Shown here: piece after piece, positions 45,736 to 56,800 of the stretch | Numbering within the stretch: the stretch's first letter is position 1 | How the letters are laid out: each line of letters opens with the position of its first letter | NCBI RefSeq assembly: GCF_954871325.1 | Contig: NC_088775.1 | Span: 64,271,561 to 64,335,560, forward strand | Reading direction: 5' to 3' | Length of the DNA: 64,000 nucleotides | DNA from: Gordionus sp. m RMFG-2023 | Taxonomy: Eukaryota > Nematomorpha > Gordioida > Chordodea > Parachordodidae | Notes under the pieces: generated by a model | What the model saw: only the letters and a program-made list of their open reading frames with translations | Told to the model about the DNA's origin: nothing | Database searches by the model: none | Translations under genes and position numbers: made by a program

Positions 45736-46106
45736 GTTGGACAAGTTTCAGAGATAATTATTATTTGACTAGAAATTTAGATAAATATTACGCCACTAAA
45801 ATTTGAAAATAATAGGTAAATTACGCCAAGGAAAACTTGAAATCGAAATTGATTGGTAAAATAACTTAGTAGATAAATGTGATAAATAAATAATTAAATA
45901 TGGAATAAATATTAACAAATATAAATTAATAACAATATTTTTGAAAAATATAATCCGGCATCTGCATTTTTAGCTTTGGGGGGGGGGGGATTTGTCCCCC
46001 TGCCCCCCCCCGCGGCGTACGCCAATGTAGCTTAAAAATTAGAGAATATTTACGAGAACAGGCAAATTTCCGAAGGAGTGATGCCCCCCCCCTGGCTACG
46101 CTTATG

Positions 46107-47514
46107 ATATTAGAAAGCCTAACTCTTTTATTAAATTTTTAAAAATAATTATATTTCAAATGTAAATGCTATTATTTCTAACCATTATTAATATATTTAT
46201 TATAAATTTAATATTAGTAATAATCACAAACAACTTTTATTTCCTTTAAACTCATTCTTACATTTATAGAAATAAAATAAATTTTGTAGCTTTTTATCAA
46301 TGCTAACCTAAACCAAACAAGTATATACGTAACTATAATTATAATTAATTAATTATTTACTGTTATTTCTAATCTATGCTGTAAAGTAACCTTTTTAAAA
46401 GTAACGTCATCGTCATCCGTTATAACTTTTGAAAATTAAAGTATAAAGTAATGAAGAATGAAGTCTTCTTTTTGAAACAGTACTCATTACTTTTAAAAAT
46501 AAGGATGAACTTAGATATAAGCGCAAAATTATTAAATAACTCTTAGGGCACAACAGCTAATTTATTATTTATATTAGTTTATCTATAATGATCGACATGT
46601 CAGATAGGCAGGTTCAAAAATATAAATAATATTAATAACCTTCTTTGGTTGAGCTATTATCAAAAATTAAATTATAAATAATTTTATTATATATATGTTT
46701 TATTAAGCTGAGTTTACAGAAAATTAAAGGATCGTAATATAAATTAATTAGAATTTAAATTATCCAGCGAAACTGATAATAAGAACTCGTTTTGCATATA
46801 CAATTTAATATAAATTTTATGGAGTATTTTAAAAACTCAGCAAAATTCGCGCGAAAAAAATATTATTGAAATATGAAAATTTTAGCTTAAATTTTTTATA
46901 AATTTATTAAGCTTTATTTTTATTAAATATTATCGGGTAAATGTAATTTATAGTGCTAATCAAAAAATATTCAAATCATGATTTATTTATTCTCATTCTA
47001 AAGATAAAATATAACATAGTCAAGATACAATAAATTTACCTTAAATGCTAAATGTAATCTAGGTTTTTGTTAAAATATTGCAAAAATATCTGAATAAAAA
47101 AATTTCCTTTTTCAAAGATTCGGGCCCGATATATACTGACCATACATAATGTTGATAACCTCTCATCATACATTGTTAATTTAAGATAATTCTTCAAGTA
47201 GTATTGGTAGAAATAACGGAATTAACATTTGAAAAAAATGAAACTTGAGTTTAAAATATTCCCTACAAGAATTTTTCATCATTTGTTATTTTTATGACCT
47301 TCTTCAACTACAATATTTCCAACTTTTATAGAATAATAAAGAATAATTTTAATAATAAATATAATATCAATTCACCTATGATAATGTATAAAATGATAAA
47401 TAAATAAAAAATATGATAATATCATTTCATCTAAGTGCATAAATTTATTATAAAATCTTAAATCAAACCATGTTACTTTTTTGTTTTTGAGTTTCACTTA
47501 TTTTATATTTATTT
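46107..47514. other. AT-rich spacer
   Basis: No gene seen. At about 46374-46500, ATGCTGTAAAGTAACC with repeated AAAGTAAC-like words resembles a worn TAGTGCTG-type hAT terminus (compare 62642-62817), but no partner end was found. Confidence 0.4.
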
Positions 47515-47522
47515 ATTTTTAT

Positions 47523-49442
47523 CAGAGACCTACAGAGGTACCATTTGCACGGCCCGGCCCTGTTTTAAATTTTTTAGGCCCGGCCCGGATATTTTTAAAA
47601 AAAATTTTTTAAGGCCCGGCCCGGATTTAAAAATTTAAGGCCCGACCGGCCCGGATATTTTTTAAAAAAATTTTTTACGGCCAGGCCCGGATTTAAAAAT
47701 TTCAGGCCCGGCTCGGAACTTTTAAAAATTATATTCGACCTGGTATATACAAAAATTCACCTATGAGGTATTTTACCATATTTTTCAGCGAGTATTATCG
47801 CTTATTATTTAAAAAATGCATGTAAAAAGCGAATATTTTGAGAATATTATATTGAATTTATAAAAATTATAAAACTGTTATTTATAAAAATGGATATTTT
47901 GAGCATATACTATATTTTATATTGCATTTATAAAAAATAAAACTAATATTCATAAAAATGGTAATAATATTTGTCATATACTATATTTTATATTACATTT
48001 AAAAAAAATAAAACTAATATTTAATTTATAAAAATGGAAAATATTTTGAGAATATAATATATTGTATTTAATATTTAATTTATAAAATAAAAATAAATCG
48101 CTATTTAAAAAAATGCATGTATAATAAATAGTATTTTGAAAATATAATCTAATTGCACAATATTAATATAATTTATTTTATAATATAAATTTTTAACAAA
48201 AGAAGATAATTGTATTATATAATATTGTAAAAAAAAATAATGAAAAATGTTGGATTAAAAACTTTCATGACTCAAGGTAAATATAATAAATGCAAAATAT
48301 TTGACAGTTTGCAAAGTAAAAAACCAGCATGATTGACGAAACCCTATACTCAAGAAAGATATTAAAAATTCATAAATTATCATGAAGAAAGAGAAGCATA
48401 TCTACCTTTTCAGGTTGAAGATTACTTCTTCTTTCTTCAAGAATTCTCCCAGTAGTGGAAAAATTCCGCTCACAGCTTGCACTTAAAGCAGGAATTGCCA
48501 ATTTTGCTAAAATTGGAAATTCGCTTTGATGAGCCGCCCACCACTCTAACAAATTATCCACCTTAAATGTTTTATCTATTATTTATGTAATTATAATATT
48601 CATCATCGGGTATTGACATATTACCAGAATTACCATCGCCCCATTTGTCATAAAACGATTCAGTTTGTTTAACAACAGTCGTAATTTGACTGGTCGATGG
48701 TATTTCATTTACTTCCTGAGCCTCTTGTAATTTAATATAATCTTTTATATAGTTTTCCGTCATTTTGCGATCTGTCCCTGACTACATACGTAATTGCTTG
48801 AATTTGGGACAGAGAAAAAGAGAAATAAAATGATACTTGTGTAAAACAAATTTTTCAATTAAAAAATGCTTTATATTAAGTAAAATCAATTACAAACTTT
48901 AAGAAGTGATAATCCTTTATTTGATTGTTTTGGTAAAATATATTCTAAAAATATAGATATGAATTATAAAAAAATATATTAATAATACTTGAATATTGGG
49001 GCTTATTTAAGATATTCCTTTATTTGATTGTTTTGGTAAAATATGTTGTAAAAATTTAGATATGAATTATAAAAAAATATATTAATACTTTGAATAAATT
49101 TGCAGGAAATTAATAATTAGATCGATCTGTGAGTTGTTAGGTAGTGTTAACCATCACCCAATATTATATTAATCATAAATATAATATAATATAATATAAT
49201 CTTATAACCATTAACTCATAATGTAAAAATTTTTATAAAAAATATTAAGGCCCGGCCCGGGTTTAACAATCTTAAGCCCGGCCCGGCCCGGATATATTTA
49301 AAAAAAATTTTTTTAGGCCCGGCCCGGCCTGAATATGTTTAAAAAAAAATTTTTTTAGGCCCGGCCCGGGTATATTTAAAAAATTTTAAATACGGCCCGG
49401 CCCTGCCCGGGCCGGGTTTAGGGCCGGGCCTGCAGGTCTCTG
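47523..49442 (-). mobile_element. hAT element with GGCCCGG subterminal arrays
   Basis: Ends CAGAGACCTACAGAGGTACC and (inward) CAGAGACCTGCAGGCCCGG. A perfect 8-bp duplication, ATTTTTAT, flanks it (47515-47522, 49443-49450). Both ends carry arrays of GGCCCGG separated by A/T runs, about 200 bp each. A partial hAT transposase is encoded on the minus strand. Non-autonomous relatives with the same ends lie at 6829-7043 and 44775-44990. A ~60-bp direct repeat (TTCCTTTATTTGATTGTTTT at about 48913 and 49017) lies inside. Confidence 0.9.
48370..48763 (-). pseudogene. hAT transposase C-terminal domain (GGCCCGG family)
   Basis: Two minus-strand frames: 48572-48763 (EVNEIPSTSQITTVV, ending PDDEYYNYINNR) and 48370-48561 (NLLEWWAAHQSEFPILAKLA, then SCERNFSTTGRILEERRSN, ending LLFLHDNL). 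This is the classic hAT dimerisation domain, with WW, a CER(N)FS glutamate and a leucine-rich tail. A one-base shift near 48570 separates the two. No upstream catalytic D blocks or BED finger could be read, so it is a C-terminal remnant. Confidence 0.8.
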
Positions 49443-49450
49443 ATTTTTAT

Positions 49451-50049
49451 CCTTATTGACCTCTTTTTCATTATTATTTCCTGTGTATATAGAATGTAAA
49501 AAAATACATTAGATAAAATTTATTAATACTATTTTACATGATTTCTTTTGATAGCATTTAATGTTTGGAAAGTTTAGAGAGAAAGGAATTCACAATTTCA
49601 TTTTTATACAATTATAGATATTAAAGAAGGTTCAGTATCAATTCAAATTTAATATTTTTTTAATTTTAGTTTTAAAATCTGATTTTGTGTTTGAGGATAT
49701 TTGTTTTGATTGGTTTTGTTATATTTCTTATTTTTTATTTAACATCCATAAGATAAAATTAAAGTGCGAATGTACGATGAGGGTATAAATTCACATGAGT
49801 ATAGGTCTGTAAACCAACATACTAAAGAATAAAGTGGAATAAGAAAAATAATAACATTTTCCCATGAGAAAATATAAAGATCAGACTGTCATCGAATAGC
49901 TTTAGCCATATATTTTACTAAAAAATTATTTAAATTTGGTAATATAAATCATTTTAATTATATCATTGATATCATTATATAAAAATTCTTTTTATAAAAT
50001 AAAAATAAGTAAAAACAATCATAACTTATATAATAATTAACAAACATAA
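49451..50049. other. AT-rich spacer, nothing recognised
   Basis: No coding or repeat signal seen. Confidence 0.5.
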
Positions 50050-52231
50050 ACTATGCCCGAAACCAAAACATGACCCACCTGCTCAAATTAATATAAATCA
50101 TAAATTCTCATCTCTTCAGAATATACAGACCCATCTCAGACAGATCTTCACAATCTGGATACTCACCTATAGCAGAAAGCCGTTCTTTTCCTCAAAACCG
50201 AACATCTTCATATAACAAATACCTGCTTTTCAGACAAATTCCTTGAAACTACTAAGCCAAATATCATATCACGTATTCCAAAAGAAGCAGGATTATAAGC
50301 AGTCAAATACCTCTGTACTGCCTTTCCTCTCTCGTAAAACATTGTTAAAGAAGAAGAATGGTTAAAATTTCTTTATTTCGGTTTCCAAACTTTCAGAATT
50401 TTAGATAAATCATTCCACAAATTCTCAACACAACAAATAAATGATGCTGCTTTTAACGTCTTTCTCTAGCCTTAAGAAGCCCAGAGATTTGCTCATCCTA
50501 AAAACAAAACAAAAAACTTCTTCTCTCCAGTAAAAAATCTCCTTGATAAAATAGATTGACATTAAGGGAGCCCTTAAAAGTATTTTAACCAATGATTCCT
50601 TGACTGATCTTACAATAGAGATTTATCATACAGTACTCAAAACATCCGACCTCCTCCCTAACACAAATAACTCCACAACGTTAATTGTGCTCTGCTTTAT
50701 AATTCACAAAGGAAGAAGTAAAAAAGTAATTGTCTTTCCATCACGACTACGTGCATGAACTAGATGGGATTAGACCAATCTTCCTTAAGGATATCACCCC
50801 CCCCCCCCCCGATAAGCTCACAATCCTCAATCCTCTAGAAAATACCAACTTATGCAATACCAAATTTCTCCCCCATGCTTTTTGATGCCAGATTTATGGC
50901 TTTGAACAATCCCAATAATCATCCAGCCCATCGTCAACTTACAAGAAGATTGGTCACAAAATTAAATTCATTAAGTATTAAAAATGAAGCATCATGTATC
51001 ATCAGGCCATATCAATTAGATGAGTGAAGCTGCGGTATATCGATCAGGAATTCATCTCGAAAATAATCCAGCAAACGAAACTCTAGGGAAAATCGACTTT
51101 ACTAATGTTTACAACACTCTTTACCGCAATTCATTCCTAATCTGCAAATTCTTTATTCATGCTACCAATTCTTAATAATCATGAATATCAATTCAAAAAA
51201 ATACGTTCAATTGAGGGTATCCAACAGGGTGACCTCTTGAGATCCTTATTTTTCTGTCTTGGAATTAACGACATAATTAAATCTATAAATTCATCATGCA
51301 CTCAATCACTTCACGCCTGGTACATCGATGATGGCATCATGAGTGGTGCCAGCCAGAAAATCACAAAGCCGTTTGCGAAATGGCCTTTGGCATTAGACAT
51401 GCGATCAACCCTGACATATTGGATTTGTTCAAATAATTTCGAATTCCACCATAGTGTTCGTTAAACAGTTCGTTTTGAGCCAATTTTTAAAAACGGCTAA
51501 CTCAATATATTTTCAGAAAAATATTATGCAAGCCTTAAGATTTTGCTCAAAAAGGGCATAACGGTTTGAACATCTATTCACAAAATCTAGAGGGTTAGAC
51601 ATTATTTTTCTGGATATTGAATTGAGTTAGCCATTTATAAGAATAGGCTCAAAATGGGCCATTTAACAACACTATCCAACAACCTCTATTCCCAACTTAT
51701 CGTCCAAGATAAACTAAGATACCTAGTTGGCAGACATAAGGCTATCTCCTCCTATTGATCAGATTCATCAGACATAATCAATGTAACTTTATAATATAAT
51801 CTGCCCTTAAATCAGATTAAATATTCAACAACAGCACCTTCTGGTCTTTTCAGACAGACAGTGAATGGCCTTAGAGAGATCACCTAAATACCATGGAAGA
51901 GGGGCCAATTACATGTATAGGATTAATTTTGTAGATGGGCTGGCCTCCTGCAATCAAGCCCTTGAACCTAAAAGAACAACATAAAATCACAAAATATTCA
52001 GAAAGTTCAATTGAACATATTTTTATACTAATCATCCACCAAACTTACCATATTCGGTGCCCTTTTATTCTTCAAAACCCTAGAGTCTCAAATCGGTTAA
52101 CTAAGAAAGGAAACCCAGAAAAAAAATTTTCTCTCTAAAAAAGGTTCACCTTAACAATTCTAAAAGTTAATTATTCTAAAAGCTAATTACATTAGCTTTA
52201 ACAGAAGTCTTCTACCGAAAGATTTTTATTA
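50050..52231 (+). pseudogene. Older, diverged LINE copy related to 34.5-37.8 kb
   Basis: Translated pieces match the younger LINE in order: FTKEEVKK with HELDGIRPIFLKDITPP (about 50700-50800), TRRLVTKLNSLSIKNEASCI and IRPYQL (about 50940-51020), an RT block SIEGIQQGDLLRSLFFCLGI with LHAWYIDDGIM (51190-51345), a C-terminal block resembling PWKRGQ (about 51890), and a final SFNRSLLPKDF before a stop near 52230. It has the catalytic YIDDG. Stops and frame changes are frequent. A MITE interrupts it at 51452-51674. It retains GIQQGD where the younger copy has GIQQGY, the commoner form in RTs. Confidence 0.75.
51452..51674. mobile_element. MITE of the TAGTGTTGTTAAACGG family
   Basis: Ends TAGTGTTCGTTAAACAG and CATTTAACAACACTA (inverted), 223 bp, with internal AAAACGGCTAACTCAATA mirrored by ATTGAGTTAGCCATTTAT. 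The flanks TTCCACCA and TCCAACAA are similar but not a clean duplication. It shares its termini with the giant elements G and H. Confidence 0.75.
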
Positions 52232-52292
52232 AATTTTTTTATCTTATTCTTTTTTTAGATTGTTAGTTTGTTCTAAAAAAAATTAATCATTT

Positions 52293-53800
52293 CAGAGCAA
52301 ATCTGAATTCTCACTTTTAAATTCTAATGCTCCCAACACTCACGATTTCAAATTCACATCAAGCGTTGAATTAACACATCTAGGATCGCCTGTTGGAGGA
52401 CACGAGGCAATAAGCACCTTTCTTCATTCCACACTTGACATACTCCTTAAACTGGAGGACATCTTTACACTTCTTCCATCACACAAGTCCTTTTTTTTGC
52501 TAAAAAATTTCTTTTTTATACCAAGGATTCTTTACGCACTTCGGTCAACACCAATTTTTAAATATCCTATTCCTCTCCAAACTACGAAAAAGGAATAAAG
52601 GACTTAACCGAAAAAATAGTAAATATCAGATTCAACGAAACCGCTTGTGCCCAAGCAACTCTTCCAACCAAATTTGGTGGTCTCGGCATCAGATCTCCAC
52701 TTGACTTAGCAACAACTACTTTCATATCGAGTAGTCTCTTGACAAAGCCAATAACCACCGCCCATAATTCTAAAGAAGACCTTTCCTTAATCGTGGCTAT
52801 GGATATTTGGAAAACAAGGATCAATGCTGATTCTCATCCCCCCACAACCCATAAACAGAAAGACTGGGATGCACCAGTGGTTGCTCGCTGCGTTGAAACT
52901 CTCTTATCTAGCATGCAATCTACCGACCGCACCCTATTCTCTTCCTTGCTCAATGGTACGGGACATGAGTTTCTTGAGGCCATCCCATCTACCAATCTTC
53001 AGCTTCAACTATCCAACAATGAATTTACCCATGCCATCGGCATTCGTCTAAATTGTTCCATCACTCACCCCCACATCTGCTCAGGGTGCAACTCGCCAGT
53101 TGACTCGAAGGGTAGACATAGTTTACATTGTCGCTCCTGCAATGGACGATTCATCAGACACAAGCAATGTAATACAATCATCCAACATGCTCTGAAATCC
53201 GCCCAAATTCCTTCCACGTTAGAACCACAGGGTCTTTTTAGATCTGACGGTAAACGTCCTGATGGGATCTCTCAAATCCTATGGAGGAGAGGCCAACTTT
53301 TGGTATGGAACTATTCCTGTATTGACCCCTTGGCCCCATCCAACCACGCCATCAACATCCTTGACCAGAAGGAACAACTTAAAATTTCTAAATACACAGA
53401 AATAATAAACGATCATTGCTTCATCCCAATCATATCAACCACTCTTGGCACCTTCGGCAAACTCGCCTTAGCATTTTTCAAAAACTTAGGATCACAAATC
53501 AGCAAACTCTCAGAAGAACCACGAGAGGGTTTTTTTCTTCGTCAACGATTATCCATAGCGATTCACAAAGCTAATTATATCAGTTTCAATGGTAGCCTTC
53601 TAGCCAAAGAGCTATCATAGACAACGCTTATGTCCCTTTTTCATTTTTGTTTCCCTGCGTCACACCATCTCCGTTCTTTTTTTTAATAGTATTATTATAT
53701 ATTTTTCAAACATTTTTAAATATATTAAAATTTATTATAATGAAAATTTAAATTATTATACCTTATATTGATAATAAACTATATAATAAACATTTGATAT
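52293..53800 (+). pseudogene. Near-identical 3' part of the young LINE (second copy)
   Basis: 1508 bp equal to 36247-37754 at a constant offset of 16046, with about three differences seen by eye (one changes C to R in the ORF at 52739-53620). It includes the end of RT, the CCHC knuckle, KRPDG and WN endonuclease blocks and the 3' UTR. It also shares the frameshift found near 36535. It stops just before the position of the poly(A) tail of the first copy and has no A-tail. Similar A/T-rich 60-bp sequences flank both sides (about 52230-52292 and 53805-53865). Confidence 0.85.
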
Positions 53801-56800
53801 TCTAAAAAAATATTTTATCTCTTATTTTTTTAGATAGTTAGTTTTAAAAAATTAATTACTTCTAGTTTTTACAATATTTTATATATATTTTTTAATTTAC
53901 GGTATTTTGTCTTTAATAATATATTTATAAATGAAATACTATAAAGCAAATGGGTTTTAATTATTAACCTAACCAGCTTAAAAATTTTTAAAAATATCAA
54001 TTTTTTTTTAAATTTAAGTTTCTTAAAAAAATATTGTTTATAATTTTTTTCCCAAGGTGATGCAACTGCACCCTTTTCCTCTTGTTGTGGGTGCCCATAA
54101 AATATCTGCAAAATATAAATAATAAAATCTGCTATAGCATTTTATTTTGATAATAACTTTGTTAATTTTTTGAAAAAGTAATGTAACCGGTTCCTTTTTT
54201 TGAACGATGATCCATTTTCAAGTAAAAAAGCAACGACATTACATTTTTAAAGTATCGTTTACAAAACTGTTTTTATTAACATTATTCTATCTCGTATAGT
54301 ATAATTTATAGGCAACCTCTTTATAAAACTGTTGCACTAACTTCCTTGATCAGTTGTTAGTGTAAATAATAAACACAATAACTTAAATATATTATTATTT
54401 TTCTTTTAATTCCGTCAGTGCAATTCAATAAAGTCAATGGCCTTGAATGAAATTTCTTTTTTATCAAGAGTAGATAAAAATAGACTGGAAAACTAAGTTC
54501 CTTTGCAAAAATTTATAATAGATCTCTGTCATTGGTCTAAGAAAAGTGCGGAAGATTTGTTTTAATGAGGATATAATGCTCAAAAGTTATACGATAATGA
54601 AAGAATCCTTAAATAGAAAAGGATCCCATATCTGAATGCAATAGTAAATACTGACATTCCTAGAAATAGGTCTATGATTTGATATGGTGTCATAATAAGA
54701 TATTTACATTGTAAAATATATTCACTTTTATCCAAGTTAATTGTGAAATAACATTTAGTAAGTTGAAAATAATTTAAAATAAATTGTGAGCTAATTTTTA
54801 TATTTTATTTTGATAAAGAGTATAATCTAAAAGTTTATTTAAGCAGCTATATGCATAACGGCATCATATTAAATCAGACGTATATATATTAGGTATGTTT
54901 GTACGTATTGCACCACCGGTGTTGTGTTTTTCAGATGCAAATTATTTGATAAAAACGATTGATAGAAATTTCTATTAAAAATATTTTTTTTAATGTTTTG
55001 AATGTATAAAAATCAATAATCTTCCGAGCAATATTATGTTTTTAGATTGGAGATATCTTAAAACTGTTTCAATATTTTGATACTTTCTAAATAAATGTAG
55101 CCGTCTAAAGTTTTGAATTTAAAGCCTCTAGGAGTGATTGAGATAACAATCTGACACTTCTCATTTTATGATAGTTTTTTCATTAATATCCCTTTTTTTC
55201 AAAATCATATTTATAAACCTTTTAGATTTGAATCCATAATTTTTTTCAACAATACAATGTGATCTTCATCGGGCTTAATTTTTCAAGCCCTACCGGGCGA
55301 ATATTTTTTAAAAAATTTGTCCCGATTTCAAACTTTTATTTGTCCTGAAAAGCCCCATCCGAAATAAAAAATTATCTGTCCGCTCAGCACGGCCCCAATT
55401 AGTTTAAATATAGAAAAATTTAATTTTTTTTTATTGTTAAAAATATTTGCACCTTGTTTTTGCAAGAATTTTAAATAATATCGATTTATTCCACGAAATT
55501 GAGTAATCATATTTATAATAAGCCCCACCCGGCCCAAATTTTTTCAAAATATATAAGACCCGACTTAATCCGAACCCGAAAAATTTTAATAACAATTGCT
55601 ATTTATTTAGACCACTCAGCACTCACATAAATATATGTATTATATATAAATAGTGGATTTATCTTACAAACTTATATCATGAATACTCACTGTTTTTCAT
55701 ATTCCTTTTTGGTTAAGATTTCTGGAGAACCTATTCTTCTGATTTTATAATATAGAAAGTTTTCGTCCCTTTAATTCTAACTCGCTGTATATCTAATGAT
55801 CGCTTAGTAAGTATTATGATTTAGACATGAAACGTATTACCTATAATAAATACGTTTAGATTTTATTTTCGTTCAAAATTTGTTAAAATATAATTATTTA
55901 TATGCACACATTTTATTAAACACATCCCACGGAGACCCCCTGCTTGTCCGCCTCTGGTAAAGGATATATACCTTCTAACCTATATATTATATATCATATA
56001 ACAGTTTTTATATAATCAAAAAAAATTACATAATTCTTCATGTCTCTTATTAAGAGCCTTTAACCACGAGTTTTTACAACTATATAATATCAATTTTAGA
56101 ATTTGAATTAAAAAATTATTAAATTAAATTTAGTTAAGTGAGTCGTTGTAAATGAATAATTTGTGTAATAATTGCTCCTTTTTAGCTAGCAATTTATTGT
56201 GGTGGTAGTGGGAGGGGGGTTACTTTTAAACTTTAATTCCTTATTGTTATGGCATTCTCATATTCCTATCATCATACTAATAATTGGGAAACTGCTAGTT
56301 ATAATTTAGTTTTTGAGGATTAATTTACTCAGATATTTTTTTATTTAACTTAAATGTAACGAATAGGTCGAGAAAAATTGCACTCGAACTGTTTTTAATT
56401 TAATATAAATAAATATTTATCAAATTCGAAGAATTAAACAGACACTCTGCGATCCCCGCGTGAGAAACCCTAACCGAATTTGACCTATATATTTTTTTTA
56501 GGGGACCCCAAGAAATTTGCGTTACGAAATTTTATTTTTCTATCCCATGTTCTTAAAGTTTTCACAGATCATTTTAATTTAATTATTAATTTTAAAAAAA
56601 ATTAAAACCTGTCTATCGGAGACCTGTATCGCAGATGCCTGCTTCAAATTTTCAAGATTTTGTTAATTTTACCCCTGCCAAAATTTTAGAAATATTGTTA
56701 TTTTATCATTTTGGTTGTATTAAATAGTCTCAAGAGAAATTGAAAAATATGAGCAGCAAATGAATGTTAAATTATATACTATTTTCCAACGATTTTCAAC

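Larger units (their letters stand above)
44297..46027 (-). mobile_element. hAT DNA transposon, copy 2, intact ends and target duplication
   Basis: Ends are CAGGCGCTTACGCAGGAATT at 44297 and, read inward from 46027, CATTGGCGTACGCCGCGG. Both run into G or C homopolymers. A perfect 8-bp duplication, TAGCTTAA, flanks it (44289-44296, 46028-46035). At 1731 bp it equals copy 1 minus the LTR insertion. It holds a broken transposase gene on the minus strand and the small MITE at 44775-44990. Confidence 0.9.
43986..46106. mobile_element. hAT-like MITE split by hAT copy 2
   Basis: Left part 43986-44288 begins CATGCTTTGCCAGGATTTTG and contains AAGGTCTAGGTCGACCTATTG. This matches AGGTCCTTAGGTCCACTTATTG inside the hAT at 39964. 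The right part, 46036-46106, ends GGCTACGCTTATG, read inward as CATAAGCGTAGCCAGG. Removing hAT copy 2 and one 8-bp repeat joins the two into a ~380-bp element. No clear target duplication of its own. Confidence 0.55.
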
